DNA of 64,000 bases, taken from NCBI RefSeq assembly GCF_000013145.1, contig NC_007799.1, forward strand, positions 620,001 to 684,000, written 5' to 3'. Shown here piece by piece: positions 50,231 to 58,637 of this stretch. The stretch comes from Ehrlichia chaffeensis str. Arkansas. GTDB lineage: Bacteria > Pseudomonadota > Alphaproteobacteria > Rickettsiales > Anaplasmataceae. The notes below the pieces were generated by a model, which had not been told where the DNA came from, made no database searches, and saw only the letters and a program-made list of their open reading frames with translations. A program made the translations under genes and the position numbers. The number at the start of each line of letters is the position of its first letter. Within the stretch, counting starts at the first letter, position 1.

Positions 50231-51124
50231 ATGTTAACAAATTCTATATTTTCCCTAACTCAAGACAATTTAATGTCCTATATCAATGAAGTGCATGCAT
50301 TTCCGATTTTGTCTCCTGAAGAAGAAGACAGGTTAGCAAGAAATTGGTATGAAAATGGGATCGTTGCTGACGCACATAGGTTAGTTACTAGTCATCTAAG
50401 GCTAGTAGTCAAAGTTGCATTAAGCTTTAAAAATTATGAATTGCCTCTTATAGAGCTAATAATGGAAGGAAATATAGGGCTGATGCAGGCTGTAAAAAAG
50501 TTCAATCCCACTCTTGGCTTTAGGTTATCCACTTATGCTATTTGGTGGATCAAAGCTTTTATTAAGGACTATATTCTTAAATCTTGGTCGTGCATTAAAA
50601 TTGGTACAACACAAGCACAAAGGAAGTTATTCTTTAGCTTAAGGAAAATTAAGAAAAAACTTTTTAAATATAACCACAATATTACAAAAGAAGATATAAA
50701 GCTAATTGCAAATAAATGTTCAACTTCTGAACAAGAAGTAGAACAGATGAACAGGTATTTTCTCTACAGAGATAGATCCCTGAATGAACTAGTATTCTCT
50801 AATGATAATCAAAATGGAGTCGAATTACAAGAGATTATAAAGTGTGATACCCCAAACCAAGAGGATACATATTTACTAAATGAAGAGTTAAATATAAAAA
50901 AGGCTTTAATTTCACAAGCTTTATCAACACTAAATGAAAGATACCGCGACATATTCATCAGGCGGCGACTCATCGAAGAACCAGATACTTTAGACAAATT
51001 AAGTCAAGAGTATAATATATCAAAAGAGAGAGTTAGACAAATAGAAATGCATGCTTTTACTAAAGTAAAGAATTTTATTATATCTGAAAGAGAAAAACTA
51101 GGTCATTGTAATATCAATAGTTAA
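50231..51124 (+). CDS. rpoH: RNA polymerase sigma-32 factor
   Basis: This is the alternative sigma factor for heat-shock and stress genes. Region 2 has HLRLVVKVALSFKNYELPLI, ELIMEGNIGLMQAVKKFNP and RLSTYAIWWIKAFIKDYIL. The RpoH box is present as AQRKLFFSLRKIKK. Region 4 has TLNERYRDIFIRRRL and ISKERVRQIEMHAFTKVK. 297 residues. It is likely one of only two sigma factors in this lineage (inference from known Ehrlichia biology). The shared region with hpf puts two stress genes back to back. Confidence 0.96.
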   Translation: MLTNSIFSLTQDNLMSYINEVHAFPILSPEEEDRLARNWYENGIVADAHRLVTSHLRLVVKVALSFKNYELPLIELIMEGNIGLMQAVKKFNPTLGFRLSTYAIWWIKAFIKDYILKSWSCIKIGTTQAQRKLFFSLRKIKKKLFKYNHNITKEDIKLIANKCSTSEQEVEQMNRYFLYRDRSLNELVFSNDNQNGVELQEIIKCDTPNQEDTYLLNEELNIKKALISQALSTLNERYRDIFIRRRLIEEPDTLDKLSQEYNISKERVRQIEMHAFTKVKNFIISEREKLGHCNINS

Positions 51125-51441
51125 ATAAGAATAGCATATCGATCTAACTATACGCTTAACATAAAAAGAAACTAATATACATTAATCTTAGAAAAATAAA
51201 AGAAGATGTTAAGAGAAATAAGACAGAACTCAAACTGTAAATACAAGCATCTATACAAATACCCTAATGCAATAATCGACCTACCATACCACCAAAACTA
51301 GGATAAACTAACAAATCTTCACTTCAACAATATAGTCCAAATTACTATATAAAGAAAAAATCTAAGGTGAAATAATTTAATGTGAGTTTCAAAATAAAAT
51401 CACAAAAAACACTTTATAATAGCACCTTGAAACTACTTTAA
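51125..51441. other. Gene-free region between rpoH and rpmJ
   Basis: About 317 bases between convergent genes with no open frame, tRNA fold or repeat that I can support. No clear intrinsic terminator is seen. Confidence 0.5.
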
Positions 51442-51570
51442 TTAATATCCCTGCCTTGCTTTAAATCTTGGATTTTTCTTATTTATCACATAAATACGGC
51501 CTTTTCTGCGTACAACTCTACAATCCTTATCCCTTACTTTTGCAGACTTAAGCGACCCAATAACTTTCAT
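51442..51570 (-). CDS. rpmJ: 50S ribosomal protein L36
   Basis: The minus strand encodes a 42-residue protein starting [20 protein letters not shown] and ending RFKARQGY, an unmistakable L36. It keeps Cys 17 but has lost the other zinc-ligand cysteines, so it is the zinc-free alphaproteobacterial type. It is too short to be noticed by length; I found it by translating the region. It lies 41 bases downstream of tRNA-Ser on the same strand. Confidence 0.96.
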   Translation of the reverse strand: MKVIGSLKSAKVRDKDCRVVRRKGRIYVINKKNPRFKARQGY

Positions 51571-51611
51571 CTCTCTTCCTTACTCGACAATAAAATTACG
51601 TACTCTTGTGG

Positions 51612-51701
51612 CGGAGAGAGAGGGATTCGAACCCTCGATACGGGTTAAAGCCGTATAACGGTTTAGCAAACCGTCGCCTTCAGCCTCTCGGCCATCTCTC
51701 C
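51612..51701 (-). tRNA. tRNA-Ser (GCU)
   Basis: The minus strand shows a class II tRNA of 90 bases. The acceptor stem is GGAGAGA with TCTCTCC, the anticodon stem is ACGGTTTGCTAAACCGT with anticodon GCT, a long variable arm (ATACGGCTTTAACCCGTAT) follows, and the T arm has GGTTCGAATCC. The discriminator is G, and a CCA is encoded at 51609-51611. It is followed by rpmJ on the same strand. Confidence 0.96.
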
Positions 51702-51949
51702 CCTTAACACTTCATATTTTTACAAAATTTATTTATAAAAATGCAGAATGTAACACGTATTATAAAACTTGCTAAGCAAATTTCAATAAAATTCTATTTA
51801 CTATCAACGTTCAACCAACATATTTTTTCAAACCTTCTAATACTTTTTTAAATAGTAATACAAAACCTTCCAATGAAAACATAAATAAACTGCTTCCTCA
51901 ATACCAGATCAGGTATATATAATACATCAAATACAATATTAATATTACT

Positions 51950-52300
51950 ATGACAAAAACTTCTCACCACAGCAAACAAACTTTTATGCAACAAAAAAAA
52001 CTAGATGAATTTGACTATACAATTGATGATATTATTACAAAATATCAAATAAAATTTGAAAATAAAATGGAAGATATTACATCCAATTTTTTAACTCATT
52101 TTCAACACTCTCTAGAAGAGGAATTAATATCATTAATTAAAAAAATATATTCTCATAACTTTCAAGAACTCAATAAATACCTTGTTGAACAGTTATTAAA
52201 TTCTAACAGCTTACAAAGCTTAAATAAATATGAGAAAGACATCATCACTAAAATATTTAACAAAATTTCTTTTAGTGTATTAGAAAACTTAGTTTTTTAA
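51950..52300 (+). CDS. Hypothetical helical protein beside phage genes
   Basis: This 116-residue protein is strongly helical and likely coiled coil (KFENKMEDITSNFLTHFQHS, LEEELISLIKKIYSH). I do not recognise a family. It precedes the head-tail connector gene by 47 bp on the same strand, so it may be part of the gene-transfer-agent remnant. Confidence 0.55.
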   Translation: MTKTSHHSKQTFMQQKKLDEFDYTIDDIITKYQIKFENKMEDITSNFLTHFQHSLEEELISLIKKIYSHNFQELNKYLVEQLLNSNSLQSLNKYEKDIITKIFNKISFSVLENLVF

Positions 52301-52347
52301 CAAAAACCTTAACATAAAAAAACGTTATCAATATAACATGGAGTTAT

Positions 52348-52902
52348 ATGCTAGAAAGTTCTATGCTGTGTATTACACGTAAAATTGTACCTGTATCCTC
52401 ACCTATCACCTTATCAGAAGTAAAATCCTTCCTACGCATTAACAATAATCAAGATGATACATTAATTAATAACTTAATTACTATGGCATCTGAATATGCA
52501 CAATGGTATATAGAAAAATCATTAATGAAACAAACATGGGAAATTTCCTGTAGTAGATATATACCTGGAAAAATACAATTGTTATTTAATCCAATAATAA
52601 AAGTGAATCATGTAAAAATAATACACACAAATGGAAGTGAAGAATTGATAGATCAAAAATACTATCACGTTAACACAGTACTATCATACATTTCATTTAA
52701 TAAGCATATCCATGGAGATAGAATAGAAATTCTATATGAAGCAGGATATACAGACAATGCGTTAATACCAGCACAAATTAGATATGGCATATTACATCAC
52801 GTCGCTATATCATATAAAAATAGAGAATCAGAAAATATTAATAATTTAACTTTTATAAAAAATATATATTCCCCCTTCCGTGAACTGAAGTTAGTTTTAT
52901 GA
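52348..52902 (+). CDS. Phage/GTA head-tail connector (gp6-like) protein
   Basis: A phage structural protein that sits between portal and tail. It shows the family pattern PVSSPITLSEVKSFLRINNN, followed by QDDTLINNLITMASEYAQWY and LMKQTWEIS, typical of the phiE125 gp8/GTA connector proteins. The following half is beta-rich with YHVNT and ILYEAGYTD, IPAQIRYGILHHVA. 184 residues. Its stop overlaps the next ATG (ATGA). The order connector, tail completion, major tail protein matches GTA clusters. Confidence 0.8.
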   Translation: MLESSMLCITRKIVPVSSPITLSEVKSFLRINNNQDDTLINNLITMASEYAQWYIEKSLMKQTWEISCSRYIPGKIQLLFNPIIKVNHVKIIHTNGSEELIDQKYYHVNTVLSYISFNKHIHGDRIEILYEAGYTDNALIPAQIRYGILHHVAISYKNRESENINNLTFIKNIYSPFRELKLVL

Positions 52903-53309
52903 CAGATATAACTAAGGAAATATTCAATTCAGTTATAAAATTACTTCAATCAAATAACAATTTAACTAATACTGTAACTGATATATACGACATCATACCT
53001 AATAAAGTATCATTACCATATATATATGTATATATAAGTAACTTAAAAACATTAAATACATTTAACAGTAACATGTTAAAAATACAATTATCATGTAAAA
53101 TCTACTGCTACCAACCCAATACACTATATGAAATATTAAATTTAATCACCAATTCATTAGTGAATCACAAATCTAATGTATCTTATTTTGAATATGAAGT
53201 TACTCCAGAATACAGCTACAGTACAAATCAGCACAATGAAATTGCATATGCACTATTAAATTTTACTATTTTAGCAAAAAAAATTTATGTCAATAGAATT
53301 ACAGATTAA
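52899..53309 (+). CDS. Phage/GTA tail completion protein (DUF3168-like)
   Basis: This 136-residue protein has the pattern of DUF3168 tail terminators: an N-terminal helix, IYDIIPNKVSLPYIYVYISN, then YEILNLITNSLVN and beta strands. It is coupled to the connector gene by ATGA and overlaps the next gene by 23 bases. The assignment rests on pattern and gene order, not on a strong signature. Confidence 0.65.
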   Translation: MTDITKEIFNSVIKLLQSNNNLTNTVTDIYDIIPNKVSLPYIYVYISNLKTLNTFNSNMLKIQLSCKIYCYQPNTLYEILNLITNSLVNHKSNVSYFEYEVTPEYSYSTNQHNEIAYALLNFTILAKKIYVNRITD

Positions 53310-53676
53310 GGACTCCAACAACTCTTTTTCATCTTTAAACAATATAAAAAGCTTACGAATTAGCTTACATAACAAAAACGAATACATTAAAAATATTTCG
53401 TTATCAGGATGGAAAACTGCTTTGGAAAACTCAGGAAATAGATACGTAATATTCAAGGTTCAAGGTATAATAGATTATTCCTCTGCAAATCAACTTTTAC
53501 AACAATATTCTTTTAACAACGATATTATAGATCTTAAAATAATCATCAATAAAAAAGAAGTAATATCAGCAAAATGCATTATTGAATTGTATGAAAGATA
53601 CTATGAGTCAAGTAATTTTGACAATTTCAATATGGTTTTAATAAGCTATAAAAAAGTAATTTTTAATAATTATTAA
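53287..53676 (+). CDS. Phage/GTA major tail protein (TP901-1 type)
   Basis: A 129-residue tube-forming tail protein candidate. It shows weak TP901-1 features such as ISLSGWKTALENSGNRYVIF and LISYKKVIF strands, and it sits third in the connector, tail completion, tail tube order. It overlaps the upstream gene by 23 bases. Tail tape-measure genes do not follow here, so the module is broken. Confidence 0.6.
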   Translation: MSIELQIKDSNNSFSSLNNIKSLRISLHNKNEYIKNISLSGWKTALENSGNRYVIFKVQGIIDYSSANQLLQQYSFNNDIIDLKIIINKKEVISAKCIIELYERYYESSNFDNFNMVLISYKKVIFNNY

Positions 53677-53725
53677 TATAATTAATATATATTTAAAAAC
53701 ATTAATAATTACTAAAACAATAATA

Positions 53726-54334
53726 GTGTTACAACAACAAAAATTAATATATAAGATAATAGATAGATGTAATAACTATCAAAAACTTTGTAGAATAGAA
53801 AAAGAAATATCTGCTCTATTAAAAATAACACAGGATAAATCTTTATTGAATAGCTTTTCCACAATAAAACAAGTATCTTCGAAAGAATACTTAAAAAAGG
53901 AAGGTAAACAAGAAGAAATACAGGAAGAAAATGCAGAACTAGAGAATAATATTAGTTATAGAATAAATATATCAGACAATAATGAGAATAATGAAGAGAT
54001 TGAAAATATTAAAAATCTCATCAAGTTAAAACTCAATATCCTTATGTCAGTTATTGCACATGAAATGGATCCAGTACGACGTGCAGGAGAAACTGCTGCA
54101 TCAAACAGAAAAGATGCAAAAAAATTTGGAAGATCAACAAAAGATTCCTCAAGTTTAGCAATAGTACTACTTAAAATGATTTTAAATCAAGTAAAACTTA
54201 TATTAGAAGTCGCTACTACAAATAGTAAAGATGAAAATCAGAAAATTGAAAATCAAAAAGATATGGATACAGAACAAAAATTACATCTACCTAATCTAAT
54301 CCAGAAAGAGAATCAACAAGGTAGAAACAGATAA
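53726..54334 (+). CDS. Unknown protein A with IAHEMDP-RAG motif
   Basis: A 202-residue hydrophilic protein with a GTG start at 53726 and no clear Shine-Dalgarno. It has an acidic, Glu/Lys-rich middle. The key segment LMSVIAHEMDPVRRAGETAA, followed by AKKFGR, is shared with the next gene. I do not recognise a domain. The N-terminal helix also resembles that of its neighbour, so the two are tandem paralogues. It lies in the GTA remnant between tail and terminase genes. Confidence 0.6.
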   Translation: MLQQQKLIYKIIDRCNNYQKLCRIEKEISALLKITQDKSLLNSFSTIKQVSSKEYLKKEGKQEEIQEENAELENNISYRINISDNNENNEEIENIKNLIKLKLNILMSVIAHEMDPVRRAGETAASNRKDAKKFGRSTKDSSSLAIVLLKMILNQVKLILEVATTNSKDENQKIENQKDMDTEQKLHLPNLIQKENQQGRNR

Positions 54335-54475
54335 AACGTATTAATGTCATATAATTACTAATATAATTAAAATATTTAAAAAATATATAAAAATATAAAT
54401 ATAACATCTGAATTAATAAAAGGTTTATATAGACATATTAATATTATAATACCTCATATATCACCAATATAGAAT

Positions 54476-55072
54476 ATGCTTTTCCCACATAAATTAAAAA
54501 TTAAAGCAATATACCATCATATTGATATATCTGATAATATTAATGAATTATTATATGCACACAAAAAATTAATTAAAATAAAAAAATATCTAAATAAGAC
54601 AAAAAAAATATCTCAAAATATTAATGTATTTAATATAAAAAAAAATTTATATCAAGAATCTAAAAAAAATAATTCAGTAATCTGTATAAAAAAAGAAATT
54701 AAGAAAGAAATAAAGACTCTATTAATGTCAACCATAGCTCATGAAATGGACCCAACACAACGAGCTGGACAAACCATAACTTCAAACATTAGAGGCGCAA
54801 AAAAGTTTGGCAGAGATAATAAAGCTAGAAAAAAAACTAGCCATACACACAAATCAAAAAGCATGTTTTTAAAATTACTTAACTTTTTATTTCACCTTAT
54901 CGTGCCAATGCCTTCGTGCATATTAAATGCTAATCTCGTTATACAAAACTCCATAACAAATAGTTCACAATATATAACACACAATAATAATTACAAAAAA
55001 TTTAAAACTGCTTATAAAATACAAAAACACACAGAACAATGCGTAACCAATAAACTTCAGTTACAACTTTAA
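54476..55072 (+). CDS. Unknown protein B with IAHEMDP-RAG motif
   Basis: A 198-residue basic protein, paralogous to the upstream gene by LMSTIAHEMDPTQRAGQTIT and AKKFGRDNKARKKT. After this motif it has a hydrophobic stretch (LKLLNFLFHLIVPMP) that the paralogue lacks. No known family is recognised. The His-Glu pair in the shared motif could be metal-binding, which is untested. The gene is followed by a palindrome and the terminase. Confidence 0.6.
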   Translation: MLFPHKLKIKAIYHHIDISDNINELLYAHKKLIKIKKYLNKTKKISQNINVFNIKKNLYQESKKNNSVICIKKEIKKEIKTLLMSTIAHEMDPTQRAGQTITSNIRGAKKFGRDNKARKKTSHTHKSKSMFLKLLNFLFHLIVPMPSCILNANLVIQNSITNSSQYITHNNNYKKFKTAYKIQKHTEQCVTNKLQLQL

Positions 55073-55089
55073 CTTAAGAATATACTTTA

Positions 55090-55106
55090 TAAGTATAGTA
55101 TACTTA
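55090..55106. promoter_or_regulatory. Perfect palindrome upstream of the terminase gene
   Basis: TAAGTATA-G-TATACTTA is a perfect 8-bp inverted repeat around a single base at 55090-55106, between protein B and terL. It may be an operator. With no T-run after it, a terminator role is less likely. Confidence 0.4.
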
Positions 55107-55159
55107 CACTTAATAATAATACACAATATTATAGTCATTATAATATTGGAGAATTTTAT

Positions 55160-55171
55160 ATGTTAAAATAA
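55160..55171 (+). other. Three-codon mini-ORF with Shine-Dalgarno before terL
   Basis: ATG TTA AAA TAA is preceded by GGAG at 55148-55151, whereas the terL ATG at 55185 has no Shine-Dalgarno. It may be a leader or the remains of the original terL start after an indel. Confidence 0.4.
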
Positions 55172-55184
55172 TCATCTTTATAAA

Positions 55185-56594
55185 ATGTCTTATAATTTCC
55201 TAGATTTCCTCAAATTATGCTTTAAAACAGTATCACCAAATAATCAAATAATAAATAATTGGCATCTCAAAATCATAACAGACAGACTGGAAGCTACCCT
55301 CAATGGAAAAATCAATCGTTTAATCATCAACATGCCTCCAAGATTTATCAAATCCATATGTGTTAGCATAGCATGGCCATCATGGGTCCTTGGATTAAAA
55401 CCTCAAACCAGAATTATAGTTGCAAGTTATTCTCAAATACTCAGTGAAAAATTATCTTTAGACAACCGATATATACTACAATCTGAATGGTATCAAAAAC
55501 TATTCCCACATGTAATATTATCAAAAGACCAAAATACTAAACAAAAATTTCAAACAATACAAAGAGGTTATAGGTTTGCAACATCAATAGGAGGAAGTAT
55601 TACAGGAGAAGGTGGAGATATTTTAATTATTGATGATCCAATGAATCCTATGCAAGCACTAAGTAAAACTTATAGACAACGTGTATGCCATTGGTTTGAA
55701 CAATCATTTATGACTAGACTAAATGATCGCAAAAACAGCAGTGTTATAATAGTAATGCACAGATTACATACAGATGATTTAACTGGGTATTTATTATCAA
55801 AAAAAACTCATAACAAATGGCATATACTATCACTCCCAATGGTAGCAGAAAAAAATAATATTTTTTACTCTGTTACTTCACCATGGAAATTTAAATATGG
55901 GAAAAAAACAAGAAATATTTTACATATAAGAAAAGAAGGAGATCCTCTATATAAAAAATATGGAAGGAAATATATAGAAGAATTAAAATCAGAACTCGGG
56001 TCATACACATTTGCAGCCCAATATCAACAAAATCCTATTCTTTTATCAAGTGGCATAATAAAATATAAATGGATTCAAAGATATACTTCTTATGATAATG
56101 AAGATAGCAATATAACTCAAAGTTGGGATACCGCATCTTCTTCTAATAACAAAAGTGATTACAGTGTATGCACAACATGGTCTTATACAAACAACTGCTT
56201 CTTCTTGTTAGAAATATACAAAGCAAAACTAGAATATCAATCATTAAAACAAGAAATAATAAATTTAGCAAATCACTGGAAACCTAATGCAATACTTATA
56301 GAAAAAAAAGCAAGTGGATTACAAATTATTCAAGAATTAAGTAATATTAGTACAATACCTATTATAGGTATTATTCCAACAACTAATAAAACGACCAGGT
56401 TTTATAAGATTATTCCCATATTTGAATCTCGAAAAATATTTTTACCATATGATTCTCCATGGCTTAGTGATTTTGAACAAGAATTGCTATCATTTCCAAA
56501 TACACAAAATGATGATCAAATCGATAGTATGACACAATACTTACATTGGATTAACAATAACATTACAAACAATGTCATCATCAGAGAAATATAA
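55185..56594 (+). CDS. terL: Phage/GTA terminase large subunit
   Basis: The DNA-packaging motor: N-terminal ATPase and C-terminal nuclease. The Walker A position reads MPPRFIKS (residues 50-57), where the family usually has PPRHGKS, so the Gly before Lys is replaced by Ile. Walker B is DILIIDDP (Asp 150-151). Also seen are QSWDTASSSNNKSDYSV (nuclease Asp near 314) and DDQIDSMTQYLHW at the end. 469 residues, full length. The portal, protease and capsid genes that normally follow are absent; instead bioA follows in the opposite direction. Confidence 0.85.
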   Translation: MSYNFLDFLKLCFKTVSPNNQIINNWHLKIITDRLEATLNGKINRLIINMPPRFIKSICVSIAWPSWVLGLKPQTRIIVASYSQILSEKLSLDNRYILQSEWYQKLFPHVILSKDQNTKQKFQTIQRGYRFATSIGGSITGEGGDILIIDDPMNPMQALSKTYRQRVCHWFEQSFMTRLNDRKNSSVIIVMHRLHTDDLTGYLLSKKTHNKWHILSLPMVAEKNNIFYSVTSPWKFKYGKKTRNILHIRKEGDPLYKKYGRKYIEELKSELGSYTFAAQYQQNPILLSSGIIKYKWIQRYTSYDNEDSNITQSWDTASSSNNKSDYSVCTTWSYTNNCFFLLEIYKAKLEYQSLKQEIINLANHWKPNAILIEKKASGLQIIQELSNISTIPIIGIIPTTNKTTRFYKIIPIFESRKIFLPYDSPWLSDFEQELLSFPNTQNDDQIDSMTQYLHWINNNITNNVIIREI

Positions 56595-56773
56595 GTTCAC
56601 AATTTTCACAATATAACCTCTTATGATTAATCGTTATAATTATCAACATCTCTATATATACAGAAAAAAAATATGACTAAAATAATAACATGATAAATGC
56701 TTATATAGTAAGCACACTAAGGAGAGAATATAGCATTAAAAATACACACCATGCTGACATTATACTATACCTA

Positions 56774-58054
56774 TTAACTATAGTTGTTTTTAAGGATAAT
56801 ATATATTGATGTTATTAATTTAGTAAGTTCATTACGATTGATCACAAAAGGTGGCATAATATATATCACATTATTAATAGGACGTATCCATATATTCAAT
56901 TCAACCCCTTTACTTATAATATCATTCTTATTAATTAATCCACTCTCTAACTCTATTATCCCAGTTGCACCTTTTACCCTAATATCAGTAACATAACTTA
57001 ACTGTCTAAATATCTCTAATTCTGATATTAATTGATTTTCAATTAAACTCACATTTTGTATTAAATCTTGATTTTCAAAAAGATCTAGTGAAGCATTTGC
57101 TGCAGCACAAGCTAAAGCATTTGCCATAAAAGTTGGACCATGCATAAAAGCATCATCTATATTATCTGATAAAAATGCATTATAAACCTCTTCTGTAGTT
57201 AAAGTTGCAGCCAATGTACAAAATCCACCTGTTAATGCTTTTCCTATTACCATAATATCTGGCACAATATCTGCTTGATTACATCCAAACATAGTTCCAA
57301 GTCTACCAAAACCTGTTGCCACTTCATCTGCTATAAATAACATATTATTATCTCGTGCAATCTCACAAATCTTTTTTACAGTACTTGCAGAATGAATTAA
57401 CATTCCACCTGCTGCTTGCAAGATTGGCTCTAAAATTATAGCAGCAACACGGTCCTTTATAGAATATACTATATCTGTAAAATCCTTAAATTCTTCTTCT
57501 GTCTGCGGTAAGCGTAAAATGAATTGTAAAGGGTGATATTTTTTGAACTTGGTACCATGAATTTTCTCAGGATCAGATATTGACATACACCCCATTGTAT
57601 CTCCATGATATCCATTAACAAAAGATATAAAACTACACTTATTTGTATCCCCCAAATTTTGGTAATATTGAACTGCCATTTTCATAGCTACTTCAACAGC
57701 AGTGGATCCAGAATCTGAAAAGAAAACTCTACTCATTTTCTGCTTTGGCGAAATTTTAACAAGTCGAGATGCCAAAACATAACTTTGTTCATGTGCTAAT
57801 CCAGAAAACATAACATGCGATAACTTAGCAACTTGATTCTGAACTTTTTGAACAATATGCGGGTGAGAATATCCATGACATACACTCCACCAGCTAGATA
57901 TACCATCAAGTAATTTTGTATTATCCTCTAACGTTATATAACATCCACTAGCAGATTTTACCCTTAATGGTAAAGGCGAGTTTTTCATTTGCGCATAAGG
58001 CATCCATATATTTTGATACCCTTCATCAAACCATGTACAAAAATCCGCATACAT
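56774..58054 (-). CDS. bioA: Adenosylmethionine-8-amino-7-oxononanoate aminotransferase
   Basis: This PLP enzyme of biotin synthesis converts 8-amino-7-oxononanoate to 7,8-diaminopelargonate. It has IWMPYAQMKN and SSWWSVCHGYSHPHIV near the N terminus, SFVNGYHGDTMGCMSISD, FIADEVATGFGRLGTMF with the conserved Asp, and the PLP lysine in VIGKALTGGF. 426 residues. It is a lone biotin gene here; other bio genes must lie elsewhere. Ehrlichia species are known to keep biotin synthesis. Confidence 0.95.
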   Translation of the reverse strand: MYADFCTWFDEGYQNIWMPYAQMKNSPLPLRVKSASGCYITLEDNTKLLDGISSWWSVCHGYSHPHIVQKVQNQVAKLSHVMFSGLAHEQSYVLASRLVKISPKQKMSRVFFSDSGSTAVEVAMKMAVQYYQNLGDTNKCSFISFVNGYHGDTMGCMSISDPEKIHGTKFKKYHPLQFILRLPQTEEEFKDFTDIVYSIKDRVAAIILEPILQAAGGMLIHSASTVKKICEIARDNNMLFIADEVATGFGRLGTMFGCNQADIVPDIMVIGKALTGGFCTLAATLTTEEVYNAFLSDNIDDAFMHGPTFMANALACAAANASLDLFENQDLIQNVSLIENQLISELEIFRQLSYVTDIRVKGATGIIELESGLINKNDIISKGVELNIWIRPINNVIYIMPPFVINRNELTKLITSIYIILKNNYS

Positions 58055-58296
58055 AACTATTTATAACAAAGGATTACACTACAAAAATTATATTATAAAA
58101 AAATACAACCTACAATCATACATATGTCAACACCATTATTAAACATACACTAATTATTCATTACAATAAAGATAAACTTACAGGAATACAGTCAATATCA
58201 TTGACCATAAAACTCTAGATTTACTCTATATAATATTATAAAAACATAAATAGGGTAACATATACGTACTATATAAATCTTCACACTTATACTGAA

Positions 58297-58583
58297 AGTA
58301 TTAGTATCCAAATGTAGTATTAACATTTATTACATTTTCTGCCAAATAATCTACACAAACATTATAACCTGCTTAGAGTCAACTAGCTTTCATAAAAACG
58401 TAGACCTATATCACTTTAACTTTGATTACGATCCATACAAGTATTAGTATCCAAATGTAGTATCAATATTTATTACATTTTCTGCCAACAATCTACACAA
58501 ACATTATAACCTACTCAGAGTGAGACTAGCTTTCATAAAAGCGTAGGCCTATTATTACTTCAACCTTGATTATGACCTATACA
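58297..58583 (-). pseudogene. putA: Two decayed tandem copies of the putA 3' end
   Basis: Two units of 143 and 144 bp start at 58297 and 58440 and are clearly alike. Each also aligns with the 3' coding end of putA (about 58684-58825). For example, the first unit translates in pieces as DRNQ and DYLAENVINVNTT where PutA has NRNQ and RFLTEKVVSINTT. Frameshifts and stops show that they do not encode protein. Same strand as putA and directly downstream of it, so they are tandem partial duplications now decaying. Confidence 0.85.
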
Positions 58584-58637
58584 AGTATTTATGAAAACAT
58601 AAATAGAACATTTGTGAATGTCTCACTTACAAAATTT

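Noticed and set aside
51900-51920. Possible operator ATACC..GGTAT before the first phage-like gene
   Set aside because: Only 5-bp arms; too short to be meaningful in AT-rich DNA.
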